This document shows positions 31,424 to 39,363 of a DNA stretch of 39,926 nucleotides, piece after piece. Under the pieces are notes generated by a model that was given only the letters and a program-made list of their open reading frames with translations, searched no databases and had not been told where the DNA came from. This stretch comes from GWC2-45-44 sp041661665 (GTDB lineage: Bacteria > Planctomycetota > Phycisphaerae > Sedimentisphaerales > UBA12454), in the NCBI GenBank assembly GCA_041661665.1, contig JBAZTW010000022.1:1-39926 (forward strand), read 5' to 3'. A program made the position numbers and the translations under genes. Position 1 is the stretch's first letter. Each line of letters starts with the position of its first letter.

Positions 31424-32320
31424 ATGGACAATAGCAATATAAACAAAATTATAAAAGATATCGTTGACACTTACCACAGCGACGCGGGCATAAACTTTAT
31501 CGACACGAAGAATCTGCCGCTGCGAGATAAAATTATCGATATCCTCGAATTGATGCGGGAAGTTGTTTTCCCGGGTTATACCGGAGCAAAAGAGGTAACC
31601 AGCTCAAACGTCGGTTATGTCGTCGGCGATACTATTTTGCAGATTCAAAGCGAACTTACAGAACAGATTGAAAGAGCGCTCCGCCATCAGTGCAGACTGG
31701 AAAAATGCGATTGCGACAGTTGTTCTGTTATGGCCAAAGAGATAACGGAACATTTGCTTGTGCAGTTGCCGAAAATCAGAAAACTGCTCAAAAGCGATAT
31801 TCAGGCGGCATTTGACGGCGACCCAGCAGCCGCCAGCCTTGAGGAAATTATTCTCAGCTATCCCGGCCTGCGGGCGATAACGACGCATAGAATCGCTCAC
31901 GAATTATATCTGAAAAATGTGCCGCTGATTCCGAGAATTATGTCAGAATGGGCGCACCACGAAACAGGTATTGACATTAACCCCGGCGCAAAAATCGGCG
32001 AAAGATTTTTCATCGACCACGGCACAGGCATCGTCGTCGGCGAAACCGCGGTAATAGGAAATAACGTTAAAATGTATCAGGGCGTTACGCTCGGCGCTCT
32101 CGCGCCGGCAAAAGGACAGAGCCTTCGCGGCATAAAAAGACATCCGACAATCAAAGATGACGTTACGATTTACGCTGCCGCTACGATACTCGGCGACATC
32201 GTAATCGGCAAAGGCGCAATCATAGGCGGAAACGTCTGGATTAAGGAATCAGTCCCCGCCGGAGTTATAGTCAATATGACTAACCCGCAATTGATTTACA
32301 AAGAAAGAAAAACGAAATAG
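31424..32320 (+). CDS. Serine O-acetyltransferase, EpsC-type
   Basis: A 298-residue acetyl-CoA:serine O-acetyltransferase, giving the substrate of CysK. The long N-terminal helical part (~1-165) ends with PGLRAITTHRIAHELYLKNVPLIPRIMSEWAHHETGIDI, whose His and Asp residues are catalytic in the family. The left-handed beta helix follows, with hexapeptide motifs: PGAKIGERFFIDHGTGIVVGETAVIGNNVKMYQGVTLGA and DDVTIYAAATILGDIVIGKGAIIGGNVWI. The extended N terminus distinguishes this clade from short CysE. It lacks the C-terminal Ile tail of E. coli CysE, so the CysK complex may differ. Located 11 bases after cysK. Confidence 0.93.
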   Translation: MDNSNINKIIKDIVDTYHSDAGINFIDTKNLPLRDKIIDILELMREVVFPGYTGAKEVTSSNVGYVVGDTILQIQSELTEQIERALRHQCRLEKCDCDSCSVMAKEITEHLLVQLPKIRKLLKSDIQAAFDGDPAAASLEEIILSYPGLRAITTHRIAHELYLKNVPLIPRIMSEWAHHETGIDINPGAKIGERFFIDHGTGIVVGETAVIGNNVKMYQGVTLGALAPAKGQSLRGIKRHPTIKDDVTIYAAATILGDIVIGKGAIIGGNVWIKESVPAGVIVNMTNPQLIYKERKTK

Positions 32321-32390
32321 GGGTTAGGATATAGGGTTTTTCAGAGCCGCGACAGTAATGGAGCGGTCATAAAAATATAGATAGGGTAGA

Positions 32391-33305
32391 ATGAATAGTA
32401 TAATAGAAAAAATAAATACTCTTAGAAAAAGTAAAAACGCTGTTATATTGGCGCATAACTATCAAATCGGCGAAGTGCAGGATATTGCCGATTTCTGCGG
32501 AGATTCTTTGGAGCTTAGCAGAAAGGCCGCAGACTGCGACGCAGATATTATAGTTTTCTGCGGCGTAAAATTTATGGCTGAAACTGCCGCGATTCTTTCC
32601 CCGAAAAAAAAAGTCCTTCTGCCGGATAAAATGGCCGCTTGCCCGATGGCTGATATGCTTAACGCCAGGCAGTTAGCGGATTTGAAGGAAAAACATTCCG
32701 ATGCGGTTGTCGTCTGTTATGTCAACACTGCCGCCGAAGTAAAAGCTCTCAGCGATTACTGCTGTACAAGTTCAAACGCCGTAGATGTCGTAAATTCAAT
32801 TGAGCCGGACAGAGAAATTATTTTTGTGCCGGATAGAAACCTCGGTCAGGTTGTAAAAGACAGAACAGGCAGGGATATGATTCTCTGGCCGGGTTATTGC
32901 CCGACGCATATTTTCGCCACCGATGATGATGTTAAAAGAACGCAAAAAGCCCATCCCAACGCGATTACGCTGGCTCATCCGGAATGTCCAAAGTCCGTTC
33001 GTGATTGTGCCGATGTGCTTTTAAGCACCGGCCAAATGCTTAAGTATGCAAAACAAAGCGATAATAAGGAATTTATTATCGCTACCGAAATAGGAATTAT
33101 TCATACGCTGAAAAAACAGAATCCGGGAAAATTTTTCTATCCCGCAAACGAAAAATTCGTATGTCCGAATATGAAAAAAATTACGCTGGAAAAGATTTTG
33201 TTTTCGCTCGAAGATGAAAAATTTGTAATCACAGTGCCGAAGGAAATCGCTGATAAGGCCAGAACCGCACTGGATAGAATGATAGCAATTATACCGAAAG
33301 GATAA
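32391..33305 (+). CDS. nadA: Quinolinate synthase
   Basis: A 304-residue [4Fe-4S] enzyme joining iminoaspartate and dihydroxyacetone phosphate in NAD synthesis. Recognisable parts: AHNYQIGEVQDIADFCGDSLELS, FCGVKFMAETA, CYVNTAAEVKALSDYCCTSSNAV, ILWPGYCPTHIF and HPECP. The three expected cluster ligands are Cys84 (MAACPMADM), Cys170 (GYCPTH) and Cys258 (FVCPNMKK), spaced as in archaeal NadA. AGGGTAGA precedes the ATG by a few bases. It is the only NAD gene here (no nadB or nadC) and its presence in this Fe-S block is consistent with supply of its cluster by NifU/NifS. Confidence 0.96.
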   Translation: MNSIIEKINTLRKSKNAVILAHNYQIGEVQDIADFCGDSLELSRKAADCDADIIVFCGVKFMAETAAILSPKKKVLLPDKMAACPMADMLNARQLADLKEKHSDAVVVCYVNTAAEVKALSDYCCTSSNAVDVVNSIEPDREIIFVPDRNLGQVVKDRTGRDMILWPGYCPTHIFATDDDVKRTQKAHPNAITLAHPECPKSVRDCADVLLSTGQMLKYAKQSDNKEFIIATEIGIIHTLKKQNPGKFFYPANEKFVCPNMKKITLEKILFSLEDEKFVITVPKEIADKARTALDRMIAIIPKG

Positions 33306-33314
33306 GATAAAATT

Positions 33315-34589
33315 ATGGAAGAAAAAAAATATCATATTGAAACGCTTGCTCTGCATGCAGGCCAAACGGTCGATTCGGATACGTTAAGCAGGGCGGTTCC
33401 GATTTATCAGACAACAAGTTATGTCTTCAAAGACACTGACCACGCCGCCGATTTATTCGGCTTAAAGCAGTTCGGCAACATCTATACGCGACTGATGAAT
33501 CCGACTACCGACGTTCTTGAAAAAAGACTTGCCGCGATGGAGGGCGGCATTGCAGGCCTTGCGTTCAGTTCTGGAATGGCCGCAATTACCGCTGCGGTTT
33601 TGAATATCTGCAAAGCCGGCGAACACATCGTATCAGCGGACACGCTCTATGGCGGAACGGTTACGCTCTTTACGCATACTTTGCCCAAACTCGGCGTCGA
33701 AGTTAGTTTTGTGAACCCGTCGAAGCCCGAAAATTTCGCAAAGGCAATAAAGAAAAACACAAAGCTGATTTTCATTGAAAGCTGCGGTAATCCGAAAAAT
33801 AACATTCCGGACTTCGAAAAAGTTGCCGACATCGCCCACAAAAACAATATCCCTGTGATATGCGATAATACCGTGATGTCGCCGATTCTCCTTCGCCCAT
33901 TTGAGTTTGGCATTGATATTATTGTGCATAGCTGTACGAAAATTATCGGCGGACACGGCACGACCATCGGCGGGGTCATCATCGACTCCGGCAAGTTTAA
34001 TTGGGCAAACGGCAAATTTCCGGAACTCACCGAGCCGGATGCAAGCTACCACGGCGTAAAATATGTCGAACAATTCGGCGAGCTTGCTTATATCTTAAAA
34101 GCAAGGCTGCAATTACTCCGCGATATGGGCGCCTGCCTCTCGCCGTTCAATGCTTTCCTGCTCATTCAAGGCATTGAAACACTGCATTTGCGAGTGCCTC
34201 GGCATTGCCAAAACGCTCTTGCTCTTGCCAAATGGCTCGAAAAACATCCTTCTGTTAGCTGGGTGAACTATCCCGGTCTGGAATCGCATCCAGATTATAA
34301 ACTTGCGGAAAAATATCTGCCTAAAGGCCAGGGCGCGATTTTGGGCTTCGGCATAAAAGGCGGCAAAAAAGCCGGTGAAAAATTTATCAACAGCGTCAAA
34401 CTTGCCAGCCATCTTGCCAACATCCTCGACAGCAAAACGCTCGTGATTCACCCGGCAAGCACAACTCATCAGCAGTTGAGCGAATCTGAACAAATTGCCG
34501 CAGGCGTTAGCCCGGACTTCATCCGCGTCTCAGTCGGAACAGAAAATATTGACGATATAATCGATGATTTTGAAAATGCGTTGAAATAA
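33315..34589 (+). CDS. O-acetylhomoserine sulfhydrylase-type PLP enzyme
   Basis: A 424-residue Cys/Met-metabolism PLP enzyme (MetY-like). N-terminal ETLALHAGQTVDSDTLSRAVPIYQTTSYVFKDTDHAADLFGL is distinctive for O-acetylhomoserine sulfhydrylases. The PLP lysine is Lys209 in SCTKIIGGHGTTIGG. Length (~425) and the C-terminal HPASTTHQQLSESEQIAAGVSPDFIRVSVGTENIDDIIDDF block also fit. The enzyme makes homocysteine (or, in some relatives, cysteine) from O-acetylated substrate and sulfide. AAGGAT precedes the ATG; it begins 9 bases after nadA. A methionine gamma-lyase activity is less likely given the length. A hairpin element separates it from nifU. Confidence 0.9.
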   Translation: MEEKKYHIETLALHAGQTVDSDTLSRAVPIYQTTSYVFKDTDHAADLFGLKQFGNIYTRLMNPTTDVLEKRLAAMEGGIAGLAFSSGMAAITAAVLNICKAGEHIVSADTLYGGTVTLFTHTLPKLGVEVSFVNPSKPENFAKAIKKNTKLIFIESCGNPKNNIPDFEKVADIAHKNNIPVICDNTVMSPILLRPFEFGIDIIVHSCTKIIGGHGTTIGGVIIDSGKFNWANGKFPELTEPDASYHGVKYVEQFGELAYILKARLQLLRDMGACLSPFNAFLLIQGIETLHLRVPRHCQNALALAKWLEKHPSVSWVNYPGLESHPDYKLAEKYLPKGQGAILGFGIKGGKKAGEKFINSVKLASHLANILDSKTLVIHPASTTHQQLSESEQIAAGVSPDFIRVSVGTENIDDIIDDFENALK

Positions 34590-34591
34590 TG

Positions 34592-34686
34592 AAATAAGGA
34601 AGTAAAGAAGCAAGGACAATCAGCCAAAGGCATAAAGAATCCTTACTTCCTTGTCTCCTTACTTCGTTGCTTCCTTAATCTGTGAT
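34592..34686 (+). repeat. Hairpin element H3 (AAGGAAGT-type arms, conserved loop)
   Basis: Left arm 34592-34616, loop 34617-34640 containing AATCAGCCAAAGGC, right arm 34641-34678 followed by AATCTGTGATG. The loop is the same as in H1 and H2 read in the opposite orientation. It lies in the middle of an otherwise tight gene row, between the metY-type gene and nifU, so it must be compatible with read-through or it splits the row into two transcripts. Confidence 0.75.
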
Positions 34687-34730
34687 GAAAACAATTTAAA
34701 ACTAAAGACTCAAAACTAAGGACTATAAAT

Positions 34731-35579
34731 ATGTGGGATTATAACGAAAAAGTGATGGATTATTTTCTTCACCCGAAAAACGCCGGTGAAATCGAAAATC
34801 CAGACGGCGTTGGCGAAGAAGGTTCGCTCGCCTGCGGCGATTCGCTCAAGCTGACCTTTAAACTTGATAAAGAAGGCAGAATCGCTGATGCCAAATTTAA
34901 AACATTTGGCTGCGCAAGCGCTATCGCATCATCTTCGATAATGACAGAAATGATTAAGGGGCTCACACTCGAAGAAGCCGAGAAGGTAACTAATAAGGAT
35001 ATAGTCGATAAGCTCGGCGGTCTGCCTGAACAGAAAATGCACTGCTCCGTTATGGGTATGGAGGCTTTGCAGAAAGCCATTGCAAACTATCACAGTTCAA
35101 AAGGCAAACAGACAAAAAAAATCGAAGGCAAAATTGTCTGCACCTGTTTCGGCGTAACCGATAAGGAAATCGAAAAAGTTATTCTCGAAAATGACCTCGA
35201 CACTGTCGAGCAGGTAACTAATTACTGCAAGGCCGGCGGCGGCTGCGGCTCGTGCAGAGGCGAAATAGAAAAAATCATCGAAAAAGTCCGCGGCAAAAAA
35301 ACAAAACAGGCCGAATCGTCTTCGCATCCAAAGAAGCTGACAAACATACAGAAAATTGAGCTTGTCCAAAAAACGATAAACGAGCAGGTTCGTCCGCTCC
35401 TTAAGGCTCACGGCGGGGACATTGAGCTTGTTGACATTGAAGGCAGCAAAGTTATCGTCGCTTTTCGCGGAATGTGTTCGCAGTGCAGAACCGCCGAGTT
35501 TACGCTCAAAGATGTTGTCGAAGCAAGGCTCAAGGAATTTGTAAGTACTGATATTATTGTTGAAGAACAAAATATCTAA
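34731..35579 (+). CDS. nifU: NifU, Fe-S cluster scaffold protein
   Basis: A 282-residue three-domain NifU. The IscU-like N-terminal domain has its three cluster cysteines, Cys35 (LACGDS), Cys61 (FGCASA) and Cys105 (MHCSVMG). A central [2Fe-2S] ferredoxin-like domain has CTCFG (137, 139) and GGCGSC (172, 175). The C-terminal Nfu domain (from ~205) has GMCSQC (249, 252). NifU accepts sulfur from NifS and assembles clusters for transfer. Length and order are standard. In most genomes nifU and nifS are neighbours; here an S23 gene in an opened hairpin element separates them. No nitrogenase gene is in the window, so the role is general Fe-S assembly. Confidence 0.95.
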   Translation: MWDYNEKVMDYFLHPKNAGEIENPDGVGEEGSLACGDSLKLTFKLDKEGRIADAKFKTFGCASAIASSSIMTEMIKGLTLEEAEKVTNKDIVDKLGGLPEQKMHCSVMGMEALQKAIANYHSSKGKQTKKIEGKIVCTCFGVTDKEIEKVILENDLDTVEQVTNYCKAGGGCGSCRGEIEKIIEKVRGKKTKQAESSSHPKKLTNIQKIELVQKTINEQVRPLLKAHGGDIELVDIEGSKVIVAFRGMCSQCRTAEFTLKDVVEARLKEFVSTDIIVEEQNI

Positions 35580-35580
35580 A

Positions 35581-36121
35581 AGAAACAAGGAAGCCGAGAA
35601 GTAAAGAAGTAAGGAAATAAAATTTAGGCGTTCGGATGCAGAAAAATGATGATAAAACAAATTCTGTGATTAAAACTTACAGGGATTTAGTCGTATATCA
35701 ACTGTCATATCAGTTGGCTATGAAAATATTTGAAATGACTAAGAAATTCCCAAAAGATGAAATATATTCCTTAACAGGCCAAATACGAAGGTCGTCAAGG
35801 TCTGTACCGGCAAACATAGCCGAGGGGTGGGCCAAAAGAAAATATGAAAATGTTTTTTTGAGACATCTTAATGACTCTACCGGCTCATGTGAGGAAACAA
35901 AAGTTTGGCTTGATTTCAGCAGGGATTGTAAATATATTTCATCTGAAGACAATGAAAAGCTGATAAATGAATACAATAGAGTTGGAGCTATGTTGAATTC
36001 GCTAACGGAGAAATGGACAACATTTCAGAAAGAATAATTTAATGATAACCGTAAATAATCTAACAGACGTTTCGAGTCGTTATCCTTACTTCCTTATTTC
36101 TTTGCATCCTTGCTTCCTTAT
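35581..36121 (+). mobile_element. Split hairpin element carrying an S23 four-helix-bundle gene (H4)
   Basis: Left half: arm 35583-35614 (AAGGAAG, AAGTAAAGAAGTAAGGA units) followed by loop sequence ATTTAGGCGTTCGG (35622-35635). Right half: loop-like ACAGACGTTTCGAGTCG (36063-36079) followed by TATCC and the complementary arm 36083-36120. Both loop pieces match the loop of H1/H2 read on the plus strand (TTAGGC, TTTGG, CGATT). Thus the S23 gene (35636-36037) lies where compact copies have only a ~24-base loop. No target duplication or transposase is visible; the mobile-element label is inference from the repeat structure. Confidence 0.5.
35636..36037 (+). CDS. Four-helix-bundle protein (S23 / 23S rRNA intervening-sequence protein family)
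   Basis: A 133-residue protein with the S23 family pattern: YRDLVVYQLSYQLAMKIFEMTKKFPKDEIYSLTGQIRRSSRSVPANIAEGWAK begins helix 1 to 2, LNDSTGSCEETKVWLDFSRDC lies in helix 3, and the C-terminal helix ends in WTTFQKE. Family members were first found encoded in intervening sequences of 23S rRNA genes; relatives include Avd of diversity-generating retroelements, for which there is no reverse transcriptase here. The ATG at 35636 lies inside the loop motif of the hairpin element that brackets the gene. It interrupts the nifU-nifS pair. Molecular function unproven; probably binds nucleic acid. Confidence 0.9.
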   Translation: MQKNDDKTNSVIKTYRDLVVYQLSYQLAMKIFEMTKKFPKDEIYSLTGQIRRSSRSVPANIAEGWAKRKYENVFLRHLNDSTGSCEETKVWLDFSRDCKYISSEDNEKLINEYNRVGAMLNSLTEKWTTFQKE

Positions 36122-36136
36122 AAATTGGAGAAACAA

Positions 36137-37294
36137 ATGTCGCAGATAATATATTTCGATAATAACGCAACTACCAAAGTCGCTGACGAAGTCGTTGAAG
36201 CGATGCTTCCGTTTTTTAAAGATTTATACGCCAATCCGTCGAGTATGCACTCTTTCGGCGGACAGATAGAAAAACATATCAGGCATGGCAGAGAATCACT
36301 TGCCGCTTTGCTTGGCTGCGACAGCTCGGAGATAATTTTTACATCGGGTGGCACAGAAAGCGATAACGCCGCGATAAAAGGCGTTTTGGCCGCATATCCC
36401 GAAAAGAAAAAAATCGTTACCACCCGTGTTGAACATCCTGCCGTACTGGCCACTTGCAGAGAATTGCAGGCCGCAGGCTTTTCTCTTGTCGAACTTGGCG
36501 TTGACAAATACGGACAAATAAACCTCGATGAGTTAGCTGATGAAGTCGATGAACATACCGCAATCGTCTCGATAATGTACGCCAACAACGAAACAGGCGT
36601 GATTTTCCCGATTAACAAAATCGCCGAGATAGTCAAATCCAAAGGCGCTGTTTTCCACACCGACGCTGTCCAGGCTGTCGGCAAAATCCCGCTCAACCTC
36701 GACAAAAGCAGCATCGACTTGCTCTCTCTCAGCGGCCACAAACTTCACGCACCAAAGGGCATCGGCGCTTTGTATGTAAAGAAGGGCACACGCATATTGC
36801 CATTCATTGTCGGCGGTCATCAGGAAAAAAACCGCAGGGCAGGCACAGAAAACGTCCCCGCCATTGTAGGCCTCGGCAAAGCCGGCGAAATAGCTGCGAA
36901 GGAAATTGGCGGTGAAAATACAAAAGTCAGAAAACTTCGCGACAAACTCGAAAACGCAATTTTGAAAACCTGCAAAGACGCGATGCTCAACGGCGATAAA
37001 ATCAATCGCCTGCCGAATACCACCAATATCAGTTTTGAATTTATCGAAGGCGAAGCGATTCTCCTTTTGCTGAATCAGTTCGGAATCTGCGCAAGCAGCG
37101 GTTCAGCCTGCACCAGCGGCTCGCTTGAGCCGAGCCACGTTATGCGTGCAATGGGCGTGCCTTTCACAGCCGCCCACGGCTCAATTCGTTTCAGTTTAAG
37201 CAGATACAACACCGAAGCAGAGGTTGATTTTGTCGCAGAAAAAATGCCGCCGATTGTCAATCGTTTAAGAGAACTAAGCCCGTTTGTGAAATAA
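36137..37294 (+). CDS. nifS: NifS, cysteine desulfurase
   Basis: A 385-residue PLP enzyme that removes sulfur from cysteine and hands it to NifU. Markers: FDNNATTKVADEVVEAM at the start, FTSGGTESDNAAI, HTDAVQAVGKIP, the PLP lysine Lys202 in LSLSGHKLHAPKG, and the catalytic Cys325 in SSGSACTSGS. The C-terminal EPSHVMRAMG block is present. The ATG at 36137 has GGAG at 36126-36129; an earlier TTG at 36110 lies in the repeat arm. The short active-site loop is typical of the NifS/IscS group. It is the last gene of the Fe-S/cysteine row and is followed by the convergent msrB-msrA gene. Confidence 0.96.
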   Translation: MSQIIYFDNNATTKVADEVVEAMLPFFKDLYANPSSMHSFGGQIEKHIRHGRESLAALLGCDSSEIIFTSGGTESDNAAIKGVLAAYPEKKKIVTTRVEHPAVLATCRELQAAGFSLVELGVDKYGQINLDELADEVDEHTAIVSIMYANNETGVIFPINKIAEIVKSKGAVFHTDAVQAVGKIPLNLDKSSIDLLSLSGHKLHAPKGIGALYVKKGTRILPFIVGGHQEKNRRAGTENVPAIVGLGKAGEIAAKEIGGENTKVRKLRDKLENAILKTCKDAMLNGDKINRLPNTTNISFEFIEGEAILLLLNQFGICASSGSACTSGSLEPSHVMRAMGVPFTAAHGSIRFSLSRYNTEAEVDFVAEKMPPIVNRLRELSPFVK

Positions 37295-37318
37295 ATTACG
37301 ATTTTTCCGCATAGGCAG

Positions 37319-38253
37319 TTAAAATATTTTTTTGCGGATATGGCAATAAGGCGTTTTGCCGTTCTTTTCGTAATAGCGCTGATGATATTGTTCCGCAGGC
37401 CAGAAAGTTTGTGCCGGCTTCAATTCTGTTTTTACATCATAGCCTTTTTGCGTCAATTCTGTTATTAGTTTCTCCGCGGTTTCTTTCTGCTGTTTGTTCA
37501 GATAGTAAATTCCGCTTCGATATTGTGTTCCGATATCAGGCCCTGGCGGTCGAGCTGGGTAAAATCATGAATCTCAAAAAATAATTTTGCTAAATCCTCA
37601 TAGCTTGTTTTAGCAGGGTCAAAAACAACTTCAATCGCTTCAGCGTAACCTGTTTTATCCGTGCATACCTGTTCATAAGTTGGTTTTTCCGTATGCCCTC
37701 CGATGTAACCGACTGTCGTTGAGATAACGCCCGGCGCGCTTTTGAAATAGTATTCTACTCCCCAGAAACAGCCCGCAGCGAAAATTCCTCTTTGACCGTT
37801 TTCAATAAAATCCATCGAAATTGAGTTCACGCAGTAACGTGTATTTTTGGGCGTAAAATTTTCTCCCGAAAAGATATGCCCTAAATGTCCTCCGCAATTT
37901 CCACAGATAATTTCCGTTCTAATGCCGTCAGCGTCTTTCTGCTTTATTACCGCACCGGCTATCTGGTCGTCAAAACTTGGCCAGCCGCATTCGGATTCAA
38001 ATTTAGACGATGATTCAAACAAGGCCTTGCCGCATTGCTTGCACAGGTAAAGACCTTTTCTGTGATTATTGTAATAAACCCCGCTGAAAGGCAGTTCTGT
38101 TTCTTTGTGAATAATAACACGTTCTTCCTGTGCAGTGAGATTTTTATACATTGTTTTTTGCTCCTTACTGCCGCCGTCATCCTTGCAGCTTGTAACAAAG
38201 GCGATAAAAATCATCGCGGCTAACCGCATAATTTTCACAAATCTAATATCCAT
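37319..38253 (-). pseudogene. MsrB-MsrA methionine sulfoxide reductase lipoprotein, frameshifted in MsrA
   Basis: The N terminus looks lipidated: ALTM-type basic start, LAAMIFIAFVTSC with Cys as the anchor. MsrB follows, with its zinc cysteines (CKQCG, CGNCGGHLGHIF), ECGWPSF and the catalytic RYCVNS; then MsrA with GCFWGVEYYF. Reading breaks after HDFTQLDRQG: the observed GGCCTG gives a premature end at 37498, while the frame shifted by one base continues as PDIGTQYRSGIYYL and later KGYDVKTELKPAQTF, ending at 37319-37321. One missing G (C on the plus strand, 37541-37543) explains it. The repaired product is ~311 residues. Either a sequencing error or a real mutation. The protein would repair oxidised methionine in exported proteins. 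Confidence 0.85.
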
Positions 38254-38284
38254 ACTATATAATGCAAAATGTTTTGAGGCATCT

Positions 38285-38665
38285 CTAAGGCTGCCGCTTT
38301 TTGAAGTCTTTAAGTCTTTGTTTTGTTTCCTCTTTTATTATATCAATCTGCTTTTGCTCGATTTCAAGCCGCTTTGTATAAGAAACAATTATTTTTTTCT
38401 CCATCTGCTCAAGCTTATTGTCATAATAAGCCACCAAAAGCATATCTTCAAAATTTCTTATTTTATCGGAAAAACGCGAGGGAAATTTTACTTCAAACCC
38501 ATCAGCCATCGCCTTATCAAGAGCCTTTCTGGTTTCAAGATAACCTGCCCCGATGCCCCTGGCGATTTCCTGCAATAAATAATCCTCTTCGACTTCAAAC
38601 CGCCCATCGCAGCGAGCCAGATAATAAATATTCGCCAAATACTGTATCTGTTCATCGTTATTCAT
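38285..38665 (-). CDS. TerB-like protein
   Basis: A 126-residue helical, acidic protein with the tellurite-resistance TerB-like pattern: IYYLARCDGRFEVEEDYLLQEIARGIGAGY, an EF-hand-like acidic loop (CDGRFEVEE), then LLVAYYDNKLEQMEKKIIVSYTKRLEI as the second half of the duplicated fold. TerB domains bind metal and attach to membrane stress complexes, but isolated small copies such as this have no assigned role. I chose the ATG at 38665 over 38680 because GGAG lies six bases upstream of it. It is in a minus-strand run with the zinc-ribbon gene (~37 bases apart) and the msrBA gene. Confidence 0.65.
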   Translation of the reverse strand: MNNDEQIQYLANIYYLARCDGRFEVEEDYLLQEIARGIGAGYLETRKALDKAMADGFEVKFPSRFSDKIRNFEDMLLVAYYDNKLEQMEKKIIVSYTKRLEIEQKQIDIIKEETKQRLKDFKKRQP

Positions 38666-38702
38666 AAAACTCTCCAGCAAAAAATAATGCTTTTCTAAGT
38701 TG

Positions 38703-39353
38703 TTATTTCGGAAGTGTCATTCCGCACCACGGACAATAATGCCACATCGCCTTAATTTTTTCGCCGCATTTCAGACAAACTCCCGCATCGGTCGTCGCGT
38801 CAAATGGTGTCCGCCATACGAATTCCGTCCGGTTAAATAAACCCATCGGCTGCAAAACTAAGGTCAATTTTTCCCGCTTCGAACTTTCAATCATATTCTT
38901 GCCTGCCGCGTCTTTCGAATTGAATACAAGAAAATACATATTCTTATCCGCTGCCATCGCCGCTTTTATCGCGTCTAAGCGGGGCGATAATTCCGCAGGA
39001 ATCGCTGCCAAAGGCTGCAATGCCACTGAACCTGTGTTTTTGAGAATAGCTCTTGCTTTAATTTGTTCCTGCGTCTGACTGCTTCCGGCATCGGTTGTGC
39101 ATTGAACCATAAAAATCAGATAAGAATTCAAAATCGAAACATCATCAGCCGACTGACCGCCCGCCGCCCTGGCGTTAAATTCAAATGGCAGCCATATCGC
39201 CGATTGTGTCTGATTGCCCTTGACGTTTATAACAGTTATCTCTTTTATGAATTCGCCGAGGTTTATATTATGTTTGGCAGTCCACCCGATTGAAAAAATC
39301 AGCACACAAACTGCCGCAGAAAAAATCGACAAAATTTTAAATATCTTCTTCAT
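38703..39353 (-). CDS. Membrane-anchored protein with C-terminal zinc ribbon
   Basis: A 216-residue protein of unknown family. The N terminus has a hydrophobic helix (IFKILSIFSAAVCVLIFSIGW, ~4-24) acting as anchor or signal. The middle (~30-180) looks beta-rich, with IFMVQCTTDAG and KNMYFLVFNSKDAAGKNMIESS. The last 25 residues form a zinc ribbon: CLKCGEKIKAMWHYCPWCG, two CxxC pairs. Zinc ribbons are usually cytoplasmic, so the topology is unclear if the helix acts as a signal peptide. It follows the alcohol dehydrogenase by 11 bases and precedes the TerB-like gene, so the three may be one transcript. Confidence 0.7.
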   Translation of the reverse strand: MKKIFKILSIFSAAVCVLIFSIGWTAKHNINLGEFIKEITVINVKGNQTQSAIWLPFEFNARAAGGQSADDVSILNSYLIFMVQCTTDAGSSQTQEQIKARAILKNTGSVALQPLAAIPAELSPRLDAIKAAMAADKNMYFLVFNSKDAAGKNMIESSKREKLTLVLQPMGLFNRTEFVWRTPFDATTDAGVCLKCGEKIKAMWHYCPWCGMTLPK

Positions 39354-39363
39354 CTTTTGTTCC

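Noticed and set aside
35636..36037. Diversity-generating retroelement (Avd-like four-helix-bundle protein)
   Set aside because: No reverse transcriptase, template repeat or variable-repeat target is visible nearby.
30001..37294. Nitrogen-fixation cluster
   Set aside because: nifU and nifS are present but no nitrogenase or nifB/E/N genes; the neighbours point to cysteine and general Fe-S supply.
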